Origin: Acanthopleura granulata
Lineage: Eukaryota; Mollusca; Polyplacophora; Chitonida; Chitonidae
NCBI GenBank assembly: GCA_016165875.1
Contig: JABBOT010000004.1
Coordinates: 32,393,866 to 32,457,865, forward strand
Length of the DNA stretch: 64,000 bases
Direction: 5' to 3'
Shown here: one piece after another, positions 36,001 through 51,000 of the stretch
Position numbering within the stretch: position 1 is the first letter of the stretch
Layout: every line of letters starts with the position of its first letter
Made by a program: the position numbers and the translations under genes
Notes under the pieces: generated by a model
Databases searched by the model: none
What the model was told of the DNA's origin: nothing
Seen by the model: the letters and a program-made list of their open reading frames with translations, nothing else

Positions 36001-39000
36001 AAACATTGCCTAACTTTCATAGCAGACACCTCCACCTGAAAAGAAATGAACACATTTCTACAGCCTATACCTTAAATGAAAGAGCTATACTTATGGCTAA
36101 ATGAAGTATCTCCATTTTCTCTCGGCAGTGATTGTTATACGAGTATTTAAACATCCAAGACTAAGAAGCTGAGAGGTGGTTAAGCAGTGGTTAAACTGAC
36201 TGCGCATCAAGCCCAAGTGTGTGGGAACTGGGATTGCTGGCTTTGACAGGAGCAATCTATGAAAGGACAGGTTATGCTCTTTACAACCAGCATACTGCCA
36301 AGCATAAAGACATGATTTGGCCCTATAGTACAACTTTCACAGAACTTAAAACCCTTGATTATCTTGACATATGAATATATTTAGCTTAGACTGGAAGTGC
36401 ATGTTAATCAGATGTTAGGAGTAAAGCCTTTAGCACAGTGATGTCATAATGAATATTCGAGAGGCGGAAAGGAGGATTTTCACTGGACAAGCCTAAAACA
36501 TGGCAGGACTTTCAATGTGCGTTGAATCTGTGTATTTTGTAGAAAATAATGATATATTAATTAGTTTTCTCTCTTATGAAAACTTTAAAAAATCTAAAAA
36601 AAAAAAAAAAAAAATAGAATTCCACACAGTTTGTATAGCTCTTTCATTTAAGGTGTAGGTTGTATAAACGTGTTCTTTTCTCTTAAGGCATTTGGATGGA
36701 AACCCTTGGTCTAAAACATGTCGTCTTGGACAGAAGGTACTATGGCCTGAAGAATGTTCATAATAAAGGTGCTTTAGGCTAGTCTTTTAAGTTTTTCTTT
36801 GGCTAAGATGAGATGCAAACGTCTTTTCCAAAGTTGTGGTTGTCTCAAACTAGATGTGAATGGATGTACTGTGTGAAAGATTATTTATATTTAATGCTTA
36901 ATTACTAGCTGAATATGAGTAATTTGTAGATTTTTAGTCACTGTATCTATAAATTTGTCTTAATTTTGCAATAAAGTTTGCTGTTATTGTTTAGCAGAGG
37001 AGCCCGGTAACTCATGTGGCTTTGTACGACCCAGCATCCAACTCCCACAAGGTACATGCATGTAATGGTATTCTGTTGTGTTATTGTTGTATTCTATTGG
37101 TTGTGTCAAGCTTTCAGGTGATGTTAATTTTCTTAAAGAGCAGATATTTTGTCAATATTTGACTGGAGAATTACACTACCCATGTTACAGTGTACATTGT
37201 AATGGGTACGTATGTCATGGAAGACGTAATTCAATGCTTTCTTGGCATTATTACCCCTTACCTGTCACCTATGCAGTCGCTGTGAGGTCAATTTCAGCTC
37301 ATGCAGGCCTCCTCTCTGTCTGTTCATGGGAAGGTCTGCCAGTATTCTGGGGATGGTCAAGGGTTTTACCCTGGCTCTGCCTGGTTTCCTCCCACCATAA
37401 TGCTGGCCGCCGTCGTACAGGTAAAATATTCTTGAGTACAGCGTATAACACCAATCAAATAAATTTTGAAGTGTGTGTACCTTTGAAATTAAGCTCTGTA
37501 CATTTCTCATGTACGTCATAATCACAAAATCAGCTATATCACTTTAATAAGGAATACATGAATATACATATATGTTAATGAACTTTTAAGCATTAGTAAA
37601 ATGAGAAGTTTTCATTTTCAGATAATATGGACTAATGACAGTAAAATATACATCAACACTTGTTCTGTTAATGCAGATAGAACTCTAATGGGTAAGTCTG
37701 TCTCTCCACAACCTAGAGTATGATTCTATGACTTTACACTTTAATAGCTCCCGTAAATCAAGTCTTTAGGGATTGGTTGGCTAGATATGGTGATGTGTGT
37801 GCCCCGTATGCTTTCCAGAGTGTTATTTATTGTCTGTGTGTACAGGTAAGCCAGCCCATGTCTTACAGAGAGTTTGTTGTGTACAGGCCTATGTAAAGGT
37901 GGCGGTTTACTCTTAGCACTCCAGTTTCCTCCACCCAGGAGCCTGACATCCATTGTATAAGTCATAAATTCTTGAGTATGTACATGTATTTAAACTCCAG
38001 TCCAAAAAATAAATGCTTTATGCGCATTGCTTTCCTCAATCTGTATACCTGGCTGCTGTCATGCAGGTATGCGTGAAAAATCTTTGTTTGCAGTGTCTCA
38101 ACTATGAAAGCTACATCATTAACAACATGTATTTTTGTCATTATGATTCAAAAACAATCACTAAAATGATATTCCTTGGTTCTAAAAATTTTGTTTTCTG
38201 AAAAACTGTTTTTAAACTGAATTTTGGGCTGTTTTTCTTCCCTCAGCTTATACAACCTGTGATCCTGCACCCTCAAGGTCGGCGTCAGCGGAGCAGGAAC
38301 CTCAAAAAGGTTTGAAGAAAAGGTTACTGTAGGCTCTCATCAGCTGATGATAGATAATGATAGAGCGACATGACATGTTTATTGAGCACACACAGTGTAG
38401 CCTTGCTGTGTAACATACCATTAGGTGGGCTCCTAATACAGCTGCTGAGCTTGCAATCTTACATACTTTGTTAAGTGTGTCAGAGATGTTCGATAAACTA
38501 GTCAGTCTGGCTGACCTTTATTTCATGGTGCGCACATTATGTAGAGTTGTTGTTGACTGGGAGGGCTTAAAAGCTGTGTTGCTGCGATTGTCATAACGAC
38601 TTAATGTACTGTAATCCAACTGTGAATGCTTTGGCTGCTGCCTTATGTGTGGAGATTTGTGAAAGTTAACTCTGTGAACTCAGCTCCTCTATCCCTAAAC
38701 CTTATTTCCATCATATAATCTAAACATATTTTATCACAACATTTAAAAAATATTAAACAAAAAAATAAGCAAGTGTCAGCCATGAAAAATTTTTTTTAGT
38801 GTCTCAGTGTTTGTAATTGCCATTTTAATATAGGCATTTGAAAAAATTCTTACTTTTAAATCGCCTTTATGTAAGTTTGTCTTTATTACTTAGGGAAGGA
38901 TTCAGTATTCATTGCCTTTTGCCTGAAAATGTAGCATTTGGAACTGATGATGAGATGCTTATGAAACAGGCAGCATGTCATATGTTTGTTAAACATACAC

Positions 39001-42000
39001 TGTGTCTGCTTTCTTGTTTTTTTTTTTTGTAGTGATGTATCGGGGCTATTTTGCTGAAATATCCCCCCAGAGACTAGTGTTTTCTCTGAACATAGAGAGG
39101 CCGAATTACCTGAAGGTGCAGTTCCTGTATAGCCCAGCTGGGGGAGTTGTGGAGAAAATGGCACACATGCTGCTGTTTCTGCACAAGGAATGTAAGTTGT
39201 TATTCACATTTCAGATCTTTCTGTCTTTCTGATAACACCAAAACAACTAAGTGGATGTTTTAAGTTATGAAAGTGCATATACCTGTAATAATTGCCAAGG
39301 GGGTATAAAGAAGTGTACGAGTTTGTTTCATTTGTATCTGATGGTATTCTGTGTGAATGCTGCAGTAATTATTCTTGTTAAGAAATGCTTGAGTGAATGA
39401 CTTTAAACAAATCCACAAGCATTTTCACTTAGTTTAAAAAAATGAATCCATTGGAATATATCAAACTGGATGAGTGTTTTTATTCCTGAAGGATGCACAA
39501 AAAATATAACACAAGTTACAGTCGTGGATTGGTGATGATTTTATATCTGGGTCATTTTTGCCATGTGTTGATGTTGTCTTTCAGCCATAGGATTATATCA
39601 CATACCCTTGGCAAGAGTGGAAAAGGGAATTGTAAGTATAGTGAAACACAAAATGTTTATGATTTATCAAGGCTTCCATAAAATAAGGATATATGTAGAT
39701 CACATAGCACATATCAACTGTTGTAATATCAGGTTTTTACTTTTCACCTAAAGTGAATGTTTTATGTCTCATGGTTTTGGGACATAAAATGGGAGAAGAA
39801 CTTATATACATCAGCATGGAGCATATGTGTATGAAAATAGTGTACACCGGTTTGTAATAGATTTTTTGGAACGGAATGATTTATTGGAGGCCTTGCCACC
39901 AGCTGACCTGTCTAATGATTTTTCCATTGATATGTCAACCCCTTAACCAATGATAACACAAACACGAAAGGATAAGGTTTTACATCTAGGACGTCGCTCA
40001 GGTAACTGCCAGGATTTTGTGATTTCCTCTGGAATCTGCCCATTTTTAGCTACCTAAAAATCTAACTAGCGTCTTGTATTAAGGTGAACTATTCTTGAGT
40101 ACAATGTAAAACACCAATCAGAAAAGTCCACAGGGTTTTTTTTTAAACCTGATGGGATGGGGATGTAGTTGCCTGTGTGCTGTCCTGGGCACTTGTGAAT
40201 TCCTCAAACCTTTGGGTCAAACTACTATTGCTGTTAGTGGTGGCATTTCTGAATTATAACGATATTGCAACTTTCACTAAGACTTCCACCAAGGACCTGC
40301 TAAATGAGATTATCATCCTTCTTCCAGTTTTTACCTTTGTATATTGTTTCAGATAATGCGAGATCAGCCGGAGACAGAGCAGCTTGTGAAGAAGTTTGTA
40401 TGGTGTCAGTGGGACAGCTTTCACCAGCGGCTGTTCTATGTGATGGGGCGGCGGGAGCGAGGACGGAGCGAGGCAGGTGTCCAGGGGGCGCCTCGGCCGG
40501 TTCTCTCCTGTTTGCAGTTCTCACAGCAGTCGAAATATGAGCACATGGTACGGAAGTCGTATTGGCTGTTATAGGCTTGAGACACCAGTTGGTCAGAAGT
40601 GTATTGTAAGTTAAGGCAGATTAAATTGTTAACACAAGCCTTCTCCAAGTACAAGGCAAATAGCACTTTGGTCTGGACTCAAATTAGTACATGTACTGGG
40701 CTAATACACTTTTGAAAAATGGGCTTTTGGACATCCTTTTGTATTAGTGTATCATAGTGGTGACCAAGTGTTTAATTTATTGTTTTGTTTGTGTAGTGAT
40801 ATAATACTTTGTTTTGATACAACTGACATTTGTTATATACAATGTATATGTTTTATACCAAATAGTTGAGTATTATTTGAATTTCTGACTTGAATTCATA
40901 TTGGGTAATTGTGCTTTCATCTAAAAACAGAAACAAAGTAATCTTGCAAATAAACAAAGTCTGGAGATGTGATACAGAATACCCTTATATTTCTGGGTAC
41001 CTCAGAACTATATGTTATTGGCCTGATAATCTATTTGCAGATGGATCTGCCCCTCAATTTCAGTTTCCCGAGTGTTAAGTCAAGTGTAAGGTATGTGAAT
41101 CAGAAACCTGAAAAAAAGAATTAAGTCATTAAGATGCATAAACAATAGATTTAAGGATCTTGTAAGTATATAAGTAAAAAAACTTCATGGATTTTTGTAA
41201 ATCGAAAAATGGTTGATGTAGCTGAATTGTTTATTTTTTCAGATCAACTTACCTGGATGAACCTTTAAGCCAAGGAATTCCAGGTAATTCTTTGCACAAA
41301 AGTATATCTTTTGTCTCCAGGTAAGTCATGTTCGACCTGAAAGTCAATCATTTCTCAGACATTCATTTATTTGCATGTACATCTGTGAAAAGCATTTGTG
41401 TCAGCATGCGCAGAATGTTTCTGCATGTGATCAGAGGTGCTGTGTAACATATTTTATGGCAACCTAAAACACGTTTCACCAGTTTAATGTAAAATGGTAT
41501 GGTAACTTGTTTTCGGTTGTGCAAATCACAATTATGGAAACCTAAGGTAAGCTGTATGGAAACCTATAAGGATTCATTAGTGCAATTGTACTTTCACAGT
41601 CTCAAATCTGAATGAAAGCATTAAGTTGATATTTTTTTAACTTAGAAAGTGCTGCATTATTTTAATATACATACAAAAGCCAATAAATTCTGTACCACGA
41701 CTTTTGTCTCATAACATTATTTCTGTTTTGCTGTTGGCCTGCCAGCAGTGTTTTGGTCGGAGATTTTCTTTGAACCAGACACTTGTGCCTGGCTCCCATT
41801 TCTGCTTTTTCAAGTAGGTTTCCACACATTTTATATCATGTTATCCTCATTACCTGACTCTTGTGCATTTAGATGAACTCATGATGTTATTTAAAATTCT
41901 GACATTCATCAAGCCCAACAACTGTATTGAAAAAAATCGCTGTAGATCTCCGAACTCCGAAGTCGATGGCACTTCAACACATCTTTTTTACCCATTTCTG

Positions 42001-45000
42001 TGTCATTTTAAGGTTGAATCTGCTCATGGTCCTGAAATTATTCTGGTATTGGAAACATCTTAAAATCTATGACGTTTTCATTGCCCTTTGTATCTTCCAC
42101 TTCAGTCTTCTTAATACAACCAAGTAAGGCATAAAACACTTTCGTTTTTGTTAATTTTGCATAAAGAGTGTGAGACACAGACGTGGACCTCATCGAGAAG
42201 AAATCCATCAACTTCACGTTCAGAAATCTGCGGCTATTTTTTTAGTACTGGTGGACTCAGGTTTCGTTGAAAGTCACAATTTTAAAATAACACCCTAAGT
42301 CCCTCTAGATGGACTAAACCTGGCTCCAACTTGACAAGAATGGGAATGTTTAACTGCAACATAAGCATCTGTCGTGAGTCTCCCAGTCAAACTGAACCCC
42401 CTTTCTACCAACTGCAATTGACAGGCAAATTTCCAGGACTTGAAGAAATTCCCCTAAAGTCTTCTGCCTCATTCAAATATTCTTACACAATATAAACTTG
42501 TCTTTGATATTTGCATATATCCGACGGACAGTTTTCTTCACTCGTTTTTGCTTCCCAAGCATAGTAAGTCCAGACTGGTAAGGCCCACAGATACTGTGTA
42601 GCAGCAGGGGCCCATCATCGAGCCGGAAGTGTCTTACCAGACCAACTCATACCTTGTCGATGTATATTTATTATCTTAGCAATGTATGAGGCCTTTGTAG
42701 TAAGGGACTTCTGGTAAGGTAAAGGTGGCTGCTGGCCTTGACTAGCCCATGAGCTGTTTTCAGTCGCCACGGACCAGCAGACCTACATCCGCTGTACGCG
42801 CAAAATAAAATGAACAGCACAGAAATACCACCACGCCGACAACAGTGATTCTGCACTTGATTTTCATTAACAGTGCTAAAATTTTATGGCGAAAACTTTT
42901 CTATTTATCGTAACCTATTACAGGTCGCCAAAACTCAATTTTGCAAAACCAGTAGGCGAATGCAACCCAACCCCTGCTAATCATGCTGTGGTTTTGTTGT
43001 AGACAAAGCCATTAATACCTGTGTGTTAACGTTGAACAATGGAACACTGTGTGTTTGCTGTCAGCATCCTGTCCAACCCTCACACAGCTCTGCAGGTGTA
43101 AGTATATACCAGATTTGGTCAAGTCAAACCCATTTACACATCAGTATTTGATGCACAGTATACTCGGAACAGTTCCTTTTTGAAATGCTACAGTATGCTT
43201 CTACAAAGGCTTTGAGGAAACATATTATGAAAAATGAATTATGTGTGCATTGCCCTAAGTAATATTTACCTGTGTTAATATTAATGTGACAAGGTATACA
43301 ACAGAAAAGCAATTACCTGTAGGGTTTCATTATTAATTAAATTTTCATGAATTTATTGTAAGAATATCCATGCACTAACTATGTGTCTGTTTTTGTATTG
43401 TATGGAAATCCTAGGAGATGGAAGTTGATCAGCTGTGTGATACTGAGGATGGCGATAAGCTGGTAGATATCAAGTATACAGTGACAATGCCCCACCATGG
43501 TAAGTCATATCTACAGGAAATATAGGTTAATGAGGCTACAGAGTTTGAAACCAGTCCCTGATGAGATACTGATTTTGTACAGTATGTTAACTTTGTCAGG
43601 TACATTGTACAGTTGCAGTACACTGTTACCTGCTTACATGTAATGCCGCTAGATTACAACATAAAACATGATTTAAATTAAAGAATTAAATAAAATAAAT
43701 AAATGAATTAAACGAATGAATGAAGGAATTTATACTCTTGGCATCTAAGTGAAGATACAACCATACTATATACTTGTAATTTACATGCTATAAATATTCT
43801 TGAGGTTAAATCCTGATGAAAGCAGTTCCTGCATACATGCATGACTGCATAAAGTGGTGGGCTTTTTCCTCAGCTAAAGAACTGCAAGGTTATGTGTCCA
43901 AAATCCCATGGTATGTGGCGAAGACAGCCCGGATTACATTCACTTGGATGAGTAAGTTACTGTACTGGATGAGTAAGTTACTATGCTGGATGAGTATGTT
44001 ACTATATTGGATGAGTAAGTTACTGTACTTAACTGTTTCCATTTTACGTCTCCAGAAAACAAATGACAAATAATCAACTCATATTTTTTTCTCAGTGCAA
44101 GATGTGAAATGTTGTATTCAGGTATTGCCCTTGTGGTTAATATTGCGAGTTCATCATTTAAAGTGAAAAATTCATGTAAAATGCGTAAGAATTGTGCCTG
44201 TATGTGAAAGTACGTGTGAATACCGTTAGAGGAAGAATATAAGATACAAAGGTACTTATACATACAAGTCAAAGGGTTTGTTAGGCAGCTGCCAGAGGCC
44301 AATGGTTTACCCTTGGCACTTTGCTATCCTCCGTCTGTAAACCTGACATAATATATATAATATTTCATATAATGAAAAAAAACAATAAATAGATGAAATC
44401 AAATACATGTTTACCTGCATTCCTGTTTTTCATTTATGCATATATCTATGCTCATTTTTTGTGCAGCCATCACAGGAGTTGATGGTACACTTGAAGTCTT
44501 GTGTTTGTCAAAGACTATTTTCTTCCACTAGTATGGTCAGAGCCTTGTTTACCTTGTGTTTCCTGTATCCTTAAAATCAGTTTGCACCTGATAAATAAAA
44601 ACAAGTTTTAAGCAACAATCAAATAATTATTTAATTAAATCTTAACCTTGTTTTCAGATGACTACTTGATGGTTTTCTTGCCTGGTTACTTTGTCCATGC
44701 CCTTGATGTGAATATTGAATTTGAGCCATGTCACCATATCCTCTTGCATAGTGAGTCATTAGGACTGCGCACAAAGCCATGCTTTACACTCCTGGATGGA
44801 CTTGGCCCATCACTACTATGTTAATGAATAACATTGCACACCTTCATTACTGTTCGATGTGGAAGTCACGTGTGCTAAAGCATTTTGTACTGGCACCTGA
44901 TAGCCAGAGCACCCTGTTTGGTCAAGAGGCCTGGATTGGTATTGTAAGAAAACATTGGTGGCCTCTCCTCTGTCTGCCCCATGTCTTCAACATGATATTT

Positions 45001-48000
45001 CATTGATTTCTTTGATGTATTTATCTGATTGATGTTTTACACTGCACTCAAGAATATTTTACTTATATGACAACGACCAGCATTATGGTGCGAGGAAGCT
45101 GGGCAGAGCCAAGGGGAAACCTGCGACCATCGGCAGGTTGCTGGCAGACCTTCCCCCATATGGCCGAAGAGGAAGCCAGCATGAGTTGGACATGAACTCA
45201 CAGCAACCGCATTGGTGAGAGGCTTCCTGGTCATTGTGCAGCTAACCGACAGATCCGTGGATGCCTCGATACTTCAGTGCAATAAATATAAAAGGACTGC
45301 ACTGTTTGACATAGAATGCACAATGTTCTCAATTATATGTAAATACATCAACATGTAATGGAACTGGTGTTTTTACTCTAAACTTTAACCTTGTGATAGT
45401 CATTGATATATAAGATTACCTTGTCTTTGTTACATATACAAGGAAAGACATGGGAGGCATGTCAAGAAGAGGGATTTCCAATGCAATCTGACGAAACCGC
45501 TGTGAAAACTTCGATATTAGCAGATAGCCAACAAGACTCTGAGCAGACCTTTGTCAAGAGCCTCACGTTTACTGACGTTCATGAAGACTGGGTCCTCACA
45601 CAAGTTGTGAGTCCATCATCGCCCAGTGTTGACCACGATATGGATCAGATATTGGAGAAAAGTACCCCAGACATTGTGATGCAGTTGGTGAGCCAGGAAG
45701 CCACTCACCTGAGACACCTGTCACCTTTCATCAAAAAAGCTACCAGCAAAACCCCAGGATGTGAGTACCAATGTGACCAAGTTTTTGCTTTTATAAGCAA
45801 TTCTTTCGAGTTTTATGTGTGCTGCTTTAGGTCAAGTTAATAAATGGTGTATGTTATACTAGGATTGCCTGGTGTGAAACATACAAGCAAATATCCAGTG
45901 ACTTGATATAATAAATTTAATCATGTCTGCAAGTATTCATAGAAGTCAAAATTTTACAAGAAATTCCAAAAATCAAAATTATTCAAGCTGAAATTCAGTT
46001 GAGTTTAAAAACATTTTACTAGCCAATCTGAATTTTATGTTTTGTTATGGAATTATCTATAGATTTCTATTCACATTCATTTCCTAGTTTTACTCACTGA
46101 CAAATTTTGAGAATAAAAAACATAACTTTCTAACAAAATCTCTGTTGCATCCTTATTACATTTACAGGTAAGGCAAGAATGAAAGAAATGAAATCTGTAG
46201 TAGAATTTGATTAAAGTAAGGTTGTAACTGTGTTGTAGAAATACATGCATTTACATTTACTGCTGGTGTTCAGTGAAAGAATGAATTAAAAACATTAAAT
46301 ATTGATTCATTAACTTTGAGTAACATCAAAAGTGAGTTACCACCTTAGTCATATTTTGCCCCCAAGGAATAATGGGTTACCCAGTTGTTGACCATTTTCT
46401 TTTCATTGGGAGTTCAAAAAAAATTGATCAAATACTCTAGCACATATATACTTTACTCCTGTATCTCCTCTACCTTAGGCAAGAACTTTTTTTGACCAAA
46501 AATCACTGCCATGTGTGACAGCAATGTCATATGGAAACAGAAACTGGGAAGATGAAAATTGTGCCAGGCATGTTCTACAGACAGAATGACTTTCGAATGC
46601 TCATGTGGCGAATTTATCATATTAAAACTGTTCTCAGCATTATAAGTGAAGTTGCATTTTTTACAAGTGTTGGTCACAGTATTCTGATAGAAATCTGTCT
46701 TAATGTGATTTAATGGATGATTTTCTGATTTTCAATACAGAGACAAGGTGGAAGGCTACTTTTTGAAATGAATATTCAATTTTGATGCAGTTTCATGTAT
46801 CATTTTATTAAAGTCAAGAAGAGAAAATTGTGTGCCACGCTCCTTGAGGAACTGCTTTATAGATGTACATATTATAATTATATCTCTGTTGATGGAATTT
46901 AATTTTTTTAATCAGTGAAAATATTTAGTTTTCAACCACAAAATTCAGTTTTAAACTCAATTTTAAGAACTGAATTGTAGTTCTGTATGAATGGCTTCAC
47001 AAAGAATTATGGTTAGTCTCCTTCTAAACTGATGTTAGAATGAAACAGATAGTCATCTAGATACAAAGGATGTCAATTGTTTGCACTCTGAACCCTTACG
47101 AAAGATAACATTTGGCAGTTATGATCAATTTTGTGACAAAGTGATGTGACTGTAGTTAGCATTATGATTACTGTTATGGAAAGATTGAATAAATGATCAA
47201 ATGATGAGTTGTGCTTTGATATGAGAATGGTAACATATAAAATCACTTGTAACACAAACATGTAGCCCCTGACAAGGAAGAAATCGGTTCTAAATGAGGT
47301 GGACCTATTCACTCATGAGAGCTAACTCTAGGTTGGTCCTGTTTAGATGCAAATCTGAACAAGGGGGCCCACCAAAGTCCCATGGAGATACTGTTCAGTA
47401 ATGCAGAGGACATATCAAGGTGATAAAATACTTATGCCATAGGCATCTGCAGTCCTGAATGATTTGCCTGTGTTTCTTTTCATGTGTTACTATGCATAAC
47501 CAGGTAACAATGATCTGAGTCCTTTTCAGGGAATGGGCCATTCATGCAACTGATTACTAACAATGTTTTACCTCAAATGTTAAAATCTTTTGAAATCACA
47601 ATATGACAAAGGTATCCATGTTATTGTAAAGAATATTATGTGATTTGTTGGAGGTTGCATGTGTGACTGTGAGGAAGGTAAAGTCTACCAGCTGAGGGTA
47701 AACACCAGGGCTCTGGTTCAGCTCTTCAGCTCATGTTACATGGAGGCAACCAGGAAAGCAGCACTACACTATGTCATCAGACAAGGAAGAGATCTCTTTC
47801 TTATGAAACAGGTAATTTTGACAACAGCAGTGCAGTACACACTTTGTTAGAGCAAGCAGGAAAATGATAGGCTTCCCTGTTTCACTGTTGCTCATGTGCT
47901 ATACAGCTGCATGTGTAATAGACAAAGGAAAGGTATGTGTTGTTGCCTGCATGTAGCTTAGTTACACCGGCTGTCCTGTTTTATTCTGCATCTGTGGGTA

Positions 48001-51000
48001 TTCCAGGGTGGCCTCCCTTTGCAATGTGACGCATTCATCATTACACAGCACATTGTGGCCTGTTTATATGTTCTAATATAGATCATAAATTATCTTAAAT
48101 GACAGTAATCTCCTTTTTTTGCCTTTGTTATGACAGATTATCAGATTTTTCTTAGCCAGGTATCCATTAATAAAATGTGGTGCTCTATAAATGACAGCAT
48201 TACTTCTCAGACACTGTCATAAAATTCGAGATCATGGATAATCAGGTACTTTGCCTGTTTGCAGCAGCATCAAGCAGTCAACAAGGTGAAAGATAACATG
48301 GATAGGGATAGGAAATGGAACAACACTGGACAATATTTTCAGAACTACAGCTTATAATAACCAGAAATTAAAGTATGTTTTACTGCAAAACAATCTGCAT
48401 AACATTTGTAAATTATGAATGTTTGCGAAACTTAGTTTTGACATCTCTATTTACTTCCATGTTGTTTTGATAATGTTTTCACCGCTGTGTCTGTGCGAGC
48501 AATTTGTTTTAGCAAGAGTGAAACTGCTGAATGCCTGGATGTTCCCAGTATTGAATTTGATAGATTATTACATTTTATACATTGTGCAATCTGTTGATCA
48601 CAAAACTAGACAGCAAACATGAACCACAAGAGTGAGCAAACCTTCCAAAGATTTTAAAGTTGAATCATAAATAATCTTGACATTTCTCATTCAAGATGTA
48701 AGTAGGTGGTATTTGGAAATGATGCATTTCGTCCAACTTCATGCATTTCACCAGTTTTAGGTTTGCTTTACTTCTTGATGAGATGAGATGATGATAGGAA
48801 ATATTTTGGCATTTCTTGTATTATGGACCTTTCAGTTGTCTGTAAATTGCCTCTTATTTTGTTGTAGTTGTTTGAAATGATCGCCTATGATTGTGCAAGT
48901 CCAGAGGTTCCTGGATTAATGGAAGAATTTCTAATGGGTACGACAGAATTTATTGTATAGATGCACAGCTGTACCATGTTACTGAGATTATTCCATCAAT
49001 GACTTAAATCTGAAAAAGGGCTCTCTGTAAGTTTAATTCTCAGTTCATAAGTTATACAACTTAGATGCTGGTCTCAGTCATGAATGAAGCACCTTCTTGC
49101 TATAATATGGGAAAATGAAGAGTGCTTCCAGAAGATGCTGCTATGAAATTTATGGTAGGGAAGAAAACGAGATGTATCTCACATTTGTGATAGCCATATA
49201 TGCTGCCATAAAAATTATGTTGAAAAAATGATGATACTATGATATTCTTTCTTCTCAGGTATGACTTATGCTAGCTTAAGACGACAAGTAGAAAAAGATG
49301 TTTTCCAGTTATTGCCCTTTACAACAAGCCATTCATTCAGAGGCATGTTTGAGAAGGTAATTGTCCTCTGAGGCTTGAAACAAAGCACAGACAAAGCAGT
49401 GTTTATGGGTTTGTAGTAAATTTCTTATTTATATTTTAATTTTTAATTTTTATCTTATTCCTCAGGTTAAAAATGCACCTTATTTCCTTACATAACTAGC
49501 TACTAAGAAATACGTATGCCCCTTCTAGAAAGACTTTCAACCCTAAAACATGGCCATAAAACGCATCGTTTGACTTCCATGTACCACACAGATCAGGTCT
49601 GGTGAGTTGCTGTCAAGGGTGTCCTACGTACCGCTACAATCGGTGAACATTGGCACCAGGTCTGTGCGAGAAAGGCAGCAGCGGAGGCTCCCAGAAGACC
49701 TGTGGGACAACCTCTGTTCACACCTGAGGAATCGGCAGATTGCTCAGCCAAACCGCTTCTCCCAGAACAAGGCAGAGTACAAGCAGTTAAACATAGACAA
49801 GGAAAAGGTAGATCATTGTAATTTTGCAGGTCCTGTATACTAGAGTTCTAAAAGCAAGCTTAAGTCCCAGGTAATATCCCTTTGGTATTGTCTGACAATT
49901 CAGTCGTTAGATGGGCTAAGTGTATAAAAGGCATGAAAACCTATTTCCTTTGAAATGTAATGGTAATATGCATATGAAATTGAATCAATATTTTAGTTAA
50001 CTGAATGATATTTTGAACTGCATCCTGCAAAGAGAATTCAAATGTTATACTGTGTCCATTTACTCAGGGAAATACAAGCGCGGCTGTATCACAGACTCAA
50101 GAGAAAGATTCCTTCCTGGGCAGACTTTCAGCCAGAGCTAGAACGTGAGTAGCTTTTATTGCGAAACGAGCAGAGTGTTCAAATAACTGTGATAGCAACT
50201 GAAATTTATAGTTTAAAATCATTCAAATTAATGTTTAACAAATATATTCTTTTATATACTGCAAGTGTTAATTAGGTACTTACATCCTGATGATATGCAG
50301 TCATGTAGTTTATTCCTGGATAGATAACTGTAGGTAAGATAACAATAGAGAATGGAACATACTGCAGTGTAACTTGAAGAAACAAAATTTACACAATATC
50401 TTTATACAGATACTGACACTAGCAATATTCATGTGATTGTAACATTTTCCTTTTTCATGCCTAGGTCCTTCTCTTTACCGTCGCCAGGTAGCAGAAAAAG
50501 ATCAGACTCTGTCTTGGGGTTACTACCTCCTTTTCTCACAGAGGGCACCTTGCACCCCCAACAGGATACGCTCATCAGTCAGGTAGATTACATTGCATTC
50601 TCCTCTGAGCTAATCTCTGCCAGCCAGTGGTCAAGCTGATCACTGATCCTGGAAATGCAAAGTGCCTAAAATGTGAAAGAAAGAATGTCTATTGTATTCT
50701 GTTAATGTTTGTGAAGTCAGACGATTCGTTCAGCCCATGATATAGGACAGTGGTTTACTTTAGTCTCTCCAGTTTTCTCCCTTTGTAAATCTGACGGCCA
50801 TCATAGTGCAAAAATGAAAATTATTTTACATTGGTGTTAACCACCAGACGGGTAAAAGATGTCCCAAAAAACAAAATAGATTTCATTTAATTTATTTCAA
50901 CAAATTAATATTTTTATGCACTCTGTATATATTATCTGTACATAATCACTATAACAATTTGCTCTTCTCTATGAAAAGTCAGTATTTGGCAAGATTAAAA

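Noticed and set aside
40304..40540. 78-codon + ORF overlapping GSAP exon 8 in another frame
   Set aside because: Exon 8 is coding in the frame that gives FVWCQWD, conserved with human GSAP; the other frame is a shadow.
41860..42620. Segment in GSAP intron 10 with VDSG...HNF on + (retropepsin-like) and a DDGPLLLHSICGPYQ-type reading on -
   Set aside because: Several stops interrupt each frame and no second retroelement motif was found. A decayed mobile element or pseudogene is possible but not supportable.
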